From NCBI GenBank assembly GCA_003184365.1, contig NKYR01000222.1, forward strand, positions 1 to 32,292: 32,292 nucleotides of DNA, given 5' to 3'. Made by a program: the position numbers and the translations under genes. The DNA is from Evernia prunastri. Its lineage: Eukaryota; Ascomycota; Lecanoromycetes; Lecanorales; Parmeliaceae. How positions within the stretch are numbered: the stretch's first letter is position 1; each line of letters starts with the position of its first letter. This document shows positions 10,814-19,430 of this stretch, piece after piece. The notes under the pieces are model-generated. The model ran no database searches. It was not told where the DNA came from and saw only the letters and a list, made by a program, of their open reading frames with translations.

Positions 10814-11262
10814 ATGTGCCGCAAGTCCACCTATTCGACACTTGTCCCTTCGGAGGATGCTACATCCCAGCCGACGCCTACTACATACACATGTACACAT
10901 TGTCCTCCTCACGACGACGTCCCAACTCAAGAGGAAGAAGAAGAAGAAGAAGAAGAAGAAGAAGAAGAAGAAGCCGACCCAATTTTCGACTGGCGGTCAT
11001 TGAAACCCAGTCCCGGGCAGTCTCCTTATGATNNNNNNNGACGCCTACTACATACACATGTACACATTGTCCTCCTCACGACGACGTCCCAACTCAAGAG
11101 GAAGAAGAAGAAGAAGAAGAAGAAGAAGAAGAAGAAGCCGACCCAATTTTCGACTGGCGGTCATTGAAACCCAGTCCCGGGCAGTCTCCTTATGATGTGC
11201 ATCAGAATGTCGATCTGCCGCTGTCAAAATTCGCGTATATGCATGCAACATGCCTCATTTGA
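10814..11262 (+). CDS. possible small acidic protein broken by an assembly gap
   Basis: An ATG at 10814 opens a frame that runs into a 7-N gap. If the duplicated block on either side of the gap is counted once, the frame continues to a TGA at 11260-11262, giving about 93 residues. The product begins MCRKSTYSTL, has a CTHCPPHDD segment, then a run of 12-14 glutamates encoded by (GAA)n. A TATA-like TATAAG lies near 10726. No family is recognised, and the glutamate run by itself keeps the frame open, so a chance frame is quite possible. Confidence 0.25.
10873..11195. repeat. near-identical direct duplication flanking a 7-N gap (probable assembly artefact)
   Basis: A block of about 160 bases (10873-11032) recurs after the Ns (11040-11195). 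The copies match except for the (GAA)n tract, which has 13 units at 10934-10972 and 12 at 11101-11136. The second copy resumes at a matching point right after the gap. This is what two unmerged contig ends look like, rather than a biological tandem repeat. Confidence 0.85.
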
Positions 11263-11440
11263 AATAAATCCTCTCGGTACTCCAGAGCTCAGATCAAAAG
11301 CTGGCCAACAATCCACTCCGAACGAATTGAAAAAGCGCCAGCTGTGCCGATTTTCCCTGATACCCTGCACCCCATTCTCCCAGTAGCGCCCAGGCGTGCC
11401 ACTCGCAACTCTCTGTCACCGCCCATTCATGCGATTGCAT

Positions 11441-11541
11441 GGGTACTCTTCTTCTCCTTCTTCCTCCTCTTTTTCCGCCATTCATTCTTCTCCTCCCTTC
11501 CCTTCCTTCGCGTCTTTCCCTCCTCTCTACACCCCCCAGCA
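11441..11541 (+). promoter_or_regulatory. pyrimidine-rich tract before the galactonate dehydratase-like gene
   Basis: About 100 bases composed almost only of C and T end seven bases before the ATG at 11548. CT-rich stretches directly upstream of start codons are common in promoters and leaders of highly expressed fungal genes. The functional role is inferred from position. Confidence 0.4.
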
Positions 11542-11547
11542 ATCAAA

Positions 11548-12757
11548 ATGGCCAAGATCAAGACCATTGAATACTTCCGTGTCCTTCCACGTTGGCTATT
11601 CGTCAAAGTCTGCGATGAGCAGGGAAACTATGGCTGGGGCGAATCGACATTGGAGGGTCACACACTCGCTGTCGAAGGCTGTCTCGATTCCCTCCGAGGT
11701 CGCTTCGTGGGCTATGAGGCCGAGTAAGCATACACATTTCCCAAACGATGCGCACGCATGCTAACATGTTCCTCCCTCTAGCGACATCGAACACCTCTGG
11801 CAGTCCGCGTACCGTCTGGGCTTCTACCGCGGTGGTCCCGTGCTCATGTCCGCCCTCTCAGGTATCGACATCGCCCTCTGGGACCTCAAAGCGCGCCGCC
11901 TTCATCTTCCTCTCTACCAACTCCTCGGTGGCAAAGTACGGCACAAAGTAAGAGTCTATGCTTGGATCGGCGGTGATAGGCCAAGAGACGTCGAAAAGGC
12001 AGCTAAGGAGCGCATTGCGCAAGGATTTACGGCCATCAAGATGAATGCGACTGAAGATATAGATTGGCTGGACTCGCCGCGCGCACTGGATTCAAGTGTG
12101 GAGAGACTGAAAACAGTGAAAGCATTGGGCATGGATGCTGGGCTTGACTTCCATGGCCGGTTGCACAAGCCGATGGCGAAGCAATTGGCTAAGGCACTGG
12201 AGCCGTATCATCCTCTTTTCATTGAAGAGCCCTTACTTTCCGAACACTCGGAAAGCATCAAGCAGCTCTCGCTTCTTACCACAATACCTATCGCTCTTGG
12301 TGAGCGCCTGTATAGCCGCTGGGACGTGAAACGCTTTCTACATGACACCTCCGTCGACATTCTCCAACCCGACATCTCGCACTGCGGAGGTATCTCAGAG
12401 CTGTGCAAAATCGCGAGTATGGCTGAAGCATACGACGTCGCCATTGCGCCCCACTGCCCCCTTGGACCTATAGCGTTGGCGGCGTGTGTACAATTCGCAA
12501 TGGCCACTCCCAATTTCGTGATCCAGGAGATGAGTCTCGGCATCCACTACAACGTGGAGGTGGGACAGTACGATATCACCAACTATGTGAAAGACAAGAG
12601 TGTTTGGGACGTGAGAGATGGGTATGTGGAAGGCTTGCACGGCGAGGGTCTGGGCATCGAGGTCGACGAGGAAGAGGTCAGGGAGGTGGCAAAGACGGCG
12701 CCCGCCTGGTCGCTGAAAGGGTTCACCGGGCCAGATGGGAGTATCAGGGAGTGGTAA
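11548..12757 (+). CDS. D-galactonate dehydratase-like enzyme (enolase superfamily, DgoD type)
   Basis: Two exons (11548-11723, 11782-12757) give 383 residues, close to the length of bacterial DgoD. The 58-nt intron (GTAAGC..TCTAG) splits an Asp codon before DIEHLWQSAYRLGFYRGG. The enolase-superfamily residues are complete: Asp181 and His183 in GLDFHGR, Glu207 in FIEEP, Glu233 in LGER, Asp256 in QPDISH and His283 in APHCPLG. Their spacing matches the E. coli enzyme residue for residue. Family knowledge says the enzyme removes water from D-galactonate to give 2-keto-3-deoxy-galactonate, with the metal bound by the Asp/Glu/Glu set and the histidines acting as acid and base. Other acid sugars are possible substrates. 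No cluster partner such as an aldolase or transporter lies in the window. The gene is divergent from the Vid24-like gene. Confidence 0.92.
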
Positions 12758-13042
12758 AAACCTGGTCACAAAAGTTTCTCTAATTTATTTTGCATTCTGA
12801 AAGTACACAATTTGCGCACGTTTGCGGTGGGTTGGAAATCTGTATGACTTTAGCATGAAAAATCTCCCTTTCGCGTTTTTGTAAGAGTAATATACACTTT
12901 GGAGCTGACGCAACTTTTCCCAAATTGAGCTAAATCTACCAGAGACCACTTGCATATAGCCATCCTCACATCGCCAAAAATCCACGGCGGATATATCAGG
13001 CTATCCTAGCTTCCGAATCCTCTCCAACCACCCCTCTTCCCT

Positions 13043-13208
13043 CTCTCAGCGGGGCACAGCAATGGCGATCGAAAGTGCACAGTGAGTCCAGCTTATGGGC
13101 TGATGGGTCACAAGGAGAGGCTAAGCTACATGTCTGTAACAACAACGATGGAATTATACATGGAATGCACGGAAGGCGCCTAGGCAACTAAAGCAAAACG
13201 CTGACAAA
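13043..13208. repeat. diverged direct repeat, copy A (about 165 bp)
   Basis: Begins CTCTCAGCGGGG and shares, in the same order, AAAGTGCA, GTGAGTC, GGCTGATGGG, ACAAGGAG, GCTACATGT, GAAGGCGC and GCAAAACGCTG-like blocks with the copy at 14212-14375. By eye the two copies are about 70-75% identical with small indels. Confidence 0.7.
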
Positions 13209-13624
13209 CTGTTAGTCCTGAGTGAAGAATCCCGATAATAATAAATTCTAGGTTCTCCGATCTTGCTCCTTTCAGGTCTCTTATGCTGATTGATAGGAGT
13301 CTCTTTGGGCTTCTGAGCGTTGGTGATATCTTGTTGTGTTGGATTTCTGCAGTCGATTTGTTTGCGTTGTTAGCTATTCACTCGGGGGGGGCGGGGGGGC
13401 AGGGCTGATTCTGGTTGCTGAAAGAATGCAGTGTCTTGTCATGAATGCGTTGTCATATTCGGTATGTGGTGATTTGTTTGTTAATGTCTTTCGGTGGAAA
13501 ACGTTTTCTCTCTATCCATCCTGGGGTGATTGTTTGGTGTTGTCGTTTCCCCCTCAGTTCTGGGGGTCTTATTGTTGTCTTGATGGTTGTCGTTTCTCCT
13601 CTATCCCGAGGTTTTGTGATGTTT

Positions 13625-13865
13625 TGATTGATTTGCTTCTCGCAGGGTTTTCGGGGTGCCCTTTCTTGGGCGTGTAATAGCCTGTTTCTTTGCCGGGTTT
13701 TTAGGGTGTTCTCTCTTGGGCGTGTTTGGACTGGGTTGCTTTGAGCAAGGTTTCCAGGGTATCTCTTTGGGTGTGGTGGAATGGTTTGCTTCTTGTAGGG
13801 CTTCAGGGGTATCGCTTTTCGGCGTGGTGGAATGGTTTGCTTCTTGTTGGTCTCCAGGTGTCAGA
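13625..13865. repeat. degenerate minisatellite, about 50-60 bp units
   Basis: Four to five imperfect units repeat the pattern TTTGCTTCTTG - GGTTTTCAGGG - TGTCTCTTTTGGGCGTG. The last two are nearly identical over GGCGTGGTGGAATGGTTTGC-type sequence (about 13760-13860). A related isolated unit lies at about 14045-14095. No conserved frame is kept through it. Confidence 0.65.
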
Positions 13866-14211
13866 ATATCAGGTACATGATGAGTGGTGTGTACGTTGCT
13901 TAAATTCTTTATCTCAGAGCTACCCTGGGAGGTATACTTATATGCCCTACTAATTCAGTGGCTGGCATAGCAACCTCGGCTGATATCCCGGAAGGAGGCT
14001 GGGAACCAACAAATTCTGACATCAGGGCTATCTTGTTCCAGCATGGAACAGCCTGCTTCTTGTAAAGCTTTCAGGGTGTCTCTTTTGGGGCGTAAGGTCG
14101 TCTAGTCTAACAAAAGAAACAACGTTGAGTTCGTCTTCGGAACGTGACAGGAAGATAGATTCTTGATGATGCTTGAGTATTCTTATCATCATAACATTCG
14201 GGCTTATCATC

Positions 14212-14375
14212 TCTCAGCGGGGTGTAGCAGTGGTGACGAAAAGTGCATGGTGAGTCTAGCTATGGGATCATCAATTATGTTTATGGCTGATGGGGACAAG
14301 GAGTGGCTAGCTACATGTATGCAAAATTAATGAAGGAACGCATAGAAGGCGCTAGGCAAATAAGCAAACGCTGTA
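14212..14375. repeat. diverged direct repeat, copy B (about 165 bp)
   Basis: Second copy of the sequence at 13043-13208, with a 16-base insertion near 14268. It ends 12 bases from the stop codon of the small secreted protein gene on the minus strand, so it lies in that gene's probable 3' UTR. Confidence 0.7.
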
Positions 14376-14387
14376 ATCCGATCACCA

Positions 14388-14967
14388 TCATTCCGAATTT
14401 GATCCACCGAGATACGGCTTCATATATTCAGGAGGCTGAGACACGTTCCAGAGATTCACGCACTAGAACGCCGAAAGCATCAGTATATGAACGTGACGCA
14501 CGAGTGACCGTTTTTCCAAGGACGACTTTACCATTGCTTTCGGTTCCAGCAAATAGCAAGTGTTCATATGCAACGCGTTCCCATTCGAATCCGGGCTTGT
14601 CCTGAGCAGGAACATCGTACACGGCCCCTTGATATCCCCAACAGGATCACACGGCCCTGACGCGTCCGCGCATGTGCTCCAGTCGAGGCGTTCGTCGTCG
14701 TGCAGGTCTCGACTGAGCCAGTACGAGCCGGCCGACATGCTGGTGACGTAGTTCTCCCCTATCGGCTCCATGGACAACAGCACCGCCGGATGGGGGTTGA
14801 ATTTGCCGCCGTTTTTTCTGGCCGTTGCAGTCTGCGCTTGGCCAGACTGTGATGTCGATGTCTGGGGATGTTGTGACTTGCCATGGAGTTGTGATACCGG
14901 ATTTGGCGAGGATAATGCTGGCGTTCAACGCTTGGGTGAGGAGGAGAGTGGAGGCTGGGATGCGCAT
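14388..14967 (-). pseudogene. small secreted cysteine protein, paralogue 1, with 1-nt frameshift
   Basis: Minus-strand exons 14967-14532 and 14462-14388 are joined by a 69-nt phase-0 intron (GTAAAG..TCTAG). The first 50 or so residues start with a hydrophobic signal-like segment (MRIPASTLLLTQ..ILA) and lead to ITVWPSADCNG. The frame then breaks in an A6 run (plus-strand T6 at 14812-14817); one base fewer would continue the homology with the neighbour at 15512-16038. The downstream frame carries SYWLSRDL, ERLDWSTC, GPCTMFLL and NTCYLL, then CVNLWNVS after the intron. Without the indel it would be about 169 residues with six cysteines. A homopolymer sequencing error is as likely as a real mutation. 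Secretion is inferred; the function is unknown. Confidence 0.7.
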
Positions 14968-15511
14968 TGTGGGATTTTTTGGGTGGTTGGGGAAGGTGGG
15001 TTGGAGTCTTGGTGCTTGGGGTTGGGGAGAGGAAGGGTTGGCTATGGGTGGGTCTGAGGTTTGCGAAGTTCGGTGCAAACGCTCTGCCATTGTATCGTGG
15101 AGCTGGAAGGGAATTCGGTACTCTGACTCACACACTGCTTCCCCCAAGGTCCCTGAAAAATCATACTGAAACTCTGGTTTCGTCCTTTGCTTCGATGCTG
15201 TTGGCTCGTGTTACATTGGTCATTTCCCCCTCGATCGCGGCAACGGACAGACGTGAAACAAGGTAATGTGCTGTTTCATTAGGCACAGTATGCTAAGCCA
15301 ATTACAAGTCTGTACACATATCCGTCTTTCAATTATCCTTTCTAATAGTCTCTGTCTCCCAAAAGGAGGGCGCTCAAAGCACCCTTTGATAATTCACCTT
15401 TCTGGATTTTTCATACACGTACTTATGCCAGCTAACGAGAAGTAAAGAACCCCAGCTGCCTCCACAGACCCTTCACCGCCATGCTTTCCATCACTGCCAT
15501 TGGACTTCTCC

Positions 15512-16038
15512 TCAAGTTTCCGAAGAGTGACTCGAATCCAATAAATTCACGCACTAGGAACAAAACATTGGTCAGTGCACATCGCTCGCCCTTAAAACAA
15601 TTAACTCACATTTACCATCAAATCTAGCGAGACGCACTCTCCGCTCTGCAAAGGGCTGCCCTCCGGGTTCTGACTCGTTGATCTGATGTAATGCGCGCAA
15701 GCCAGGTTGACACGTTCTGAGAGAGCCCTCCTTGCGCCCGGGGTATCTGGCGCAGCGGCACTCCAGTCGAGGCGCTCGGTTTCTCCCAGCACTCGGTTGA
15801 GAGAGAAAGCTTGTATTGGAATAGCGATGGCCTGCATCACGCCCCAGGACATGTCGACGCTAACGCTGGGTTCGTCTGCAGCCCAGCAACCAGAGCCGCT
15901 CCACATGGTGACTGTGAGGTTGGCATCTTGACCCACGGTCCCGAAACCGCCGGAGCGGCCGTCGATTGGTGCAAGTGTGGCGAGAGCGCCGGCGCTCAAG
16001 GCGTGGATGGCAAGGAGGGTTGAGAAGATGGAATGCAT
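15512..16038 (-). CDS. small secreted cysteine protein, paralogue 2
   Basis: Minus-strand exons 16038-15616 and 15553-15512, with a 62-nt phase-0 intron (GTAAAT..CCTAG), give 154 residues. The N-terminus MHSIFSTLLAIHALSAGALA is a good signal peptide. The mature part shares VTMWSGSGC, SLNRVLGETERLDWS, CAHYIRST and ECVSLDLM-CVN with paralogue 1, and the intron sits at the same place with CVN as the first codons after it. It has four cysteines, lacking the two that lie in the ERLDWSTC..GPCD stretch of paralogue 1. A TATAAA on the minus strand at 16160-16155 is about 120 bases upstream of the start. A small secreted protein of unknown role; an effector-like function is only speculation. Confidence 0.8.
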
Positions 16039-16154
16039 GGGTGGCTTCGCTGTGAGTGTGGTGGGTTGATGAGGGTTGGGTGCTGACGAGAGGCAATAGA
16101 GGAGCTGATGATGGTGGATTTGGTAGAGAGCTGTGAGGGAGAGCTTGCTCCGTC

Positions 16155-16160
16155 TTTATA
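16155..16160 (-). promoter_or_regulatory. TATA box of the secreted paralogue 2 gene
   Basis: TATAAA on the minus strand about 120 bases before the ATG at 16038, a normal distance for a fungal core promoter with a short leader. Confidence 0.5.
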
Positions 16161-16883
16161 GACGCAGCAGAAGCACTCACATGCTCCGACTTATAACCTT
16201 ACAGTCAATCCTCCGACACTTCCTGCGACATCACCTGCAACACTGGTTTCGAGTCTCAGCCCAAGCATGTCGGTCTTCTCTTTAACCCCGATCTTGACAG
16301 TATGTTACAGTATCTTGTTTCATCAGCTCGTATTTCGTTTCAACATCTTGTTACATCACATTCATCCATACTCTACTTTCTTGCTCTGTCCCCTCGGACT
16401 CCACCGCAAATACCAAAAGGCGACCAAGTCAGCCATTGGTGCTTTGGGGCCGACCGGGATTTTTGCGACACGACATGAGGGTCGACTCCGTGTAGCAGCT
16501 GCTGGTGAGCAATGAAGACACTCAACACCAGCTTTGTTTCAGAGCTCAGGTTCAGGTATAAAAACTTGCATGTCCCCAGAGATAGAAACTCCAGATCGCT
16601 ACTATGAAATTCACAGTCTGCTGGACAACAGCCAAGAAACTTGTACCATACGTTCGATATCTTCTCCGCCTAGCAGTCTAGTCTCCAGATACCCAGTCCA
16701 CAGCCATAAAATACCACACCACACCATACAGCACTACGCCATAGCACACCATATCATATCTCCCTCTGGAAACCCTAACAGAGTGCATCTCAGACCAACA
16801 CAGTCAACGTCCACGTCATCGACGAGCTTAGAGATCAGCACGCACCCAGCACAGCACGATACTCTCTCCCACACACGAGCACC
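16161..16883. other. divergent intergenic region with a TATA box for the plus-strand gene
   Basis: This is the spacer between the minus-strand secreted gene and the plus-strand Cys/His gene. TATAAAAA at 16557-16564 is about 320 bases before the ATG at 16884, implying a long leader or a leader intron. The segment from 16680 to 16880 is rich in CA and ACC. No gene is supported. Confidence 0.5.
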
Positions 16884-17420
16884 ATGTGCATATTCACCTA
16901 CACAAAGTGCGGTCCATGCCCCTCATGCCCCTGCCTGCGCTACCATAGCAAAGTCGACTATTGTCAAGAACATCTGAACGCCTACGGGTGGCAAGACAAG
17001 AAACCTATACCCACCTACGTGGTGATTGAGAAAGATAGATACGGCAAACTCAACTACGAGGACAACGGAGTAATCTTCAGGACAATGCCTGAAGACGATA
17101 ACGAGCAGTTCCCCCAGCATGGCTGCAATCAACACCGCTTTGAGGACAGTAGGAGTAACCCAAGTCACTGTCCTTACCATGGGCGTGGTGGATTGAGAGA
17201 GAAATGGGATGAAGAGGGCAAAAATAACTACGACGCTAGGAAGAAGAAGGTGGAGGAAGCAATGCAGGCAAGAATTGAGGCTAAGCAACAGAAGAAGGAG
17301 AGGGGAATGGCGCAAAAAGATGCAGCTGGGAAACAGGCGAAAGCAAGTAATTCACACAAGGTCAAAGAAAAGGAGCTGGACATGGAAGGAAGTGGTGGAA
17401 GTTGCTGCATCGTGCAGTAA
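16884..17420 (+). CDS. small Cys/His-rich protein with C-terminal CaaX motif, paralogue 1
   Basis: A single exon starting at ATG in a CACC context encodes 178 residues. The N-terminus MCIFTYTKCGPCPSCPC has dense cysteines, followed by a C..H/CPYH group at about residues 82-102 that could bind a metal. The second half is a charged Lys/Glu/Ala helix (about 110-165), probably coiled coil. The last residues are GGSCCIVQ. The final four (CIVQ) form a CaaX box whose terminal Gln favours farnesylation, and the preceding Cys could be palmitoylated. This predicts membrane attachment. The family is not named but resembles short fungal proteins starting with MC. A paralogue follows 1 kb downstream on the same strand. 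Confidence 0.8.
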   Translation: MCIFTYTKCGPCPSCPCLRYHSKVDYCQEHLNAYGWQDKKPIPTYVVIEKDRYGKLNYEDNGVIFRTMPEDDNEQFPQHGCNQHRFEDSRSNPSHCPYHGRGGLREKWDEEGKNNYDARKKKVEEAMQARIEAKQQKKERGMAQKDAAGKQAKASNSHKVKEKELDMEGSGGSCCIVQ

Positions 17421-18395
17421 GAGGTGCGTTGGGAGGGGCCGGGCGCTTCATTCGGTTCTGGGCGGTCCAGTGGCTGGTCCACGATGGAATGAAATCTTGT
17501 TTGTTCTCGCTTTCAACAAATGATAGCTACTAACCCTCGAGCCCAAGATGACGGGGGCATTCGGGAGCTTTTGTTGATAGCTCAGAGACGGTGATAATCC
17601 ATGTAGATAATGCTTTGGATGTCCACACCAACATGACATGACAAATCTCATCTCTCCTCTACAGTCGTCTCTATCGCTCATGGTACGTAGTAACAATTAT
17701 GCAGATAGGAGAATTGACATGACTAAGTCCCGCTTGCAATGCTTGATGTGATTCTCCTTCCTTCGTAGGACTTTAGGCCCTAAGAAAATTCCCACGTACG
17801 CATGATTTTCGCTACTTTGTCTTTCATGTAGATATGGCCGTGTGGTGCTGGTCGTTTATCAACAGACCCTGCTTAACAAGTCAGCTCTGCACTTTTGTAG
17901 GTATGAGATTCTGGACCATGGTTTGAACGCTTTCAATACGAGGCGTCTTCCTGTTTCATTGGGGTATGAGATAATTTGCCAAGATTCACCATGTCTTCGC
18001 ACCCACTCTTTTCTCTTTCTATCGTAAATTCTCTTGCGTGCTTTGTGTCACTTACATTGGTCGTGTTCTCTGTGTGGCAACAAGGAATAATAACACCTTT
18101 CACTGCCGCCTTGTCGTTTCATCATTACATCCTTTATTGTAAAAGGCTTTGTCTCCCAACAATAATGAAAGCCTGTAGAATGTTCTATCTGCCTTTCTAC
18201 AGCCACTGCCATTCACATTCGAACCTCCCGCCGCCGAGAGATCCAACAATACCACCGAAAACACTCTCGCTATTCCCTTTACAAGTCTAAAATCATCCAA
18301 ATCTACCCTATTATATCCACATTCGAACCCCTCGTCAAACTTCAACCTTGCATCCGCCAAGACCACTATAATACCTCCTCGGTAGCACATGTAGG
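17421..18395. other. intergenic between the two Cys/His paralogues
   Basis: About 975 bases with no convincing coding frame. The first part (GCGCTTCATTCGG..GTGGCTGGTCCAC, about 17446-17480) has a counterpart after the second paralogue (about 18966-18996), which suggests that the duplicated segment extended into the 3' flank. Confidence 0.55.
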
Positions 18396-18869
18396 ATGTG
18401 CATACTCAACTATACGCTGTATCAGCCATGCGGCTGCCAATATTACCACGGCAACGCAAACAATCATGATTTCTGCTCTGCCGTAGAGAAGACAGACTTT
18501 CTATCGCATCTGCTGATCCCAAAAACCAACCAGCATCCCGTCGATACCAGTGACGAGCACATGCGTTACCTGACTGATCCCAGAGGGCTGACTGCTCCCA
18601 AAGAGCGCTCGAGCCGGTCTTGGTACCTCATCTGCAAGAACGAGGACTATAAATGGAAGGAAACTGTCCAGCGGGGGCAACGCCAATGCCCTTATCATGA
18701 TCGCATGATGTTTCAGCTCAAGGCCAATAAGGCAAGACAAGATGCAGATGCGGACAAGAAGCGCAACAAGATGAAGGAAAAAGCACACCAGAAGGATTTG
18801 GCCAAGTTGGAGAAGGAGCAGTTGGCGAGGCAAAGTCAAGACTGTGTCGTGCAATATGGCAAGCGGTGA
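18396..18869 (+). CDS. small Cys/His-rich protein, paralogue 2, CaaX motif masked by extension
   Basis: A single exon of 157 residues beginning MCILNYTLYQPCGCQYYH. It matches paralogue 1 in the N-terminal MCI..YT..C pattern, the central C..QCPYH group (about residues 87-107) and the charged Lys-rich helix behind it. The C-terminus reads DCVVQYGKR. Aligned with the neighbour's SCCIVQ-stop, the CaaX-like CVVQ is followed by four more residues because the stop TAA corresponds to a TAT codon here. A CaaX box works only at the very C-terminus, so this copy should not be prenylated unless it is trimmed. The function is unknown. Confidence 0.78.
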   Translation: MCILNYTLYQPCGCQYYHGNANNHDFCSAVEKTDFLSHLLIPKTNQHPVDTSDEHMRYLTDPRGLTAPKERSSRSWYLICKNEDYKWKETVQRGQRQCPYHDRMMFQLKANKARQDADADKKRNKMKEKAHQKDLAKLEKEQLARQSQDCVVQYGKR

Positions 18870-19430
18870 TAAACGGCCAAGGGCGCCCAAGCGGTGCAGC
18901 AAGCTAGTACAGGATGCTCGTTCGTCAGAGCGAGAGAAGTGCTGGTTGGAGCGATGACCATTTTGCGCTTGTCAGCACATTCGGTGGCTGGTCCACTGTC
19001 TGTGTCTATTGGTCCTTTATGCAATTCTCTCCAGAAGGTGAGAGATGCAGGGAATCATGCTAGGAGGACTGTTGAACATCTAAGCAGTATTGGCAGGGCC
19101 ATAGGCAAATCCGTAATTGGAATGATCTATGCCCACAATTTCAGATCCATGCGTCTGTGTTGTACTGTCCGTTCTCTGTATCATTTACAACACTCATTCA
19201 TCCATTCACGTTGAACTTCTAACACTCTTAGTGTCTTCTCTCGGCTTCCACCATGAGCAGCATGCTTTGACACAGCACCTCGCTCGATACCTCGCCCAAC
19301 ACCTCTCAGTATACTAATCTGGCGCACGGATCAAAAAGAGTAACCTATCGAAGTCTCAAACTTTGCTGGTCACTTGAGGTTGAAGCTGCGAATTCTACCC
19401 CTGAGCCATAACAACTCTCCGATCGCTGCC
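18870..19430. other. intergenic, no supported gene
   Basis: About 560 bases between the Cys/His paralogue and the RING protein. It carries the short segment shared with the 3' flank of paralogue 1. No other feature is seen. Confidence 0.55.

Larger units (their letters stand above)
12758..14387. other. gene-poor region with degenerate repeats
   Basis: About 1.6 kb between the dehydratase-like gene and the small secreted protein gene. No convincing frame is present. It contains two diverged copies of a roughly 165-bp sequence and an imperfect minisatellite between them, listed separately. Confidence 0.6.

Noticed and set aside
14820..15169. Plus-strand Trp/Gly-rich frames opposite secreted paralogue 1
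   Set aside because: Composition is unlike a real protein, and they overlap the exon supported by similarity to the neighbouring gene.
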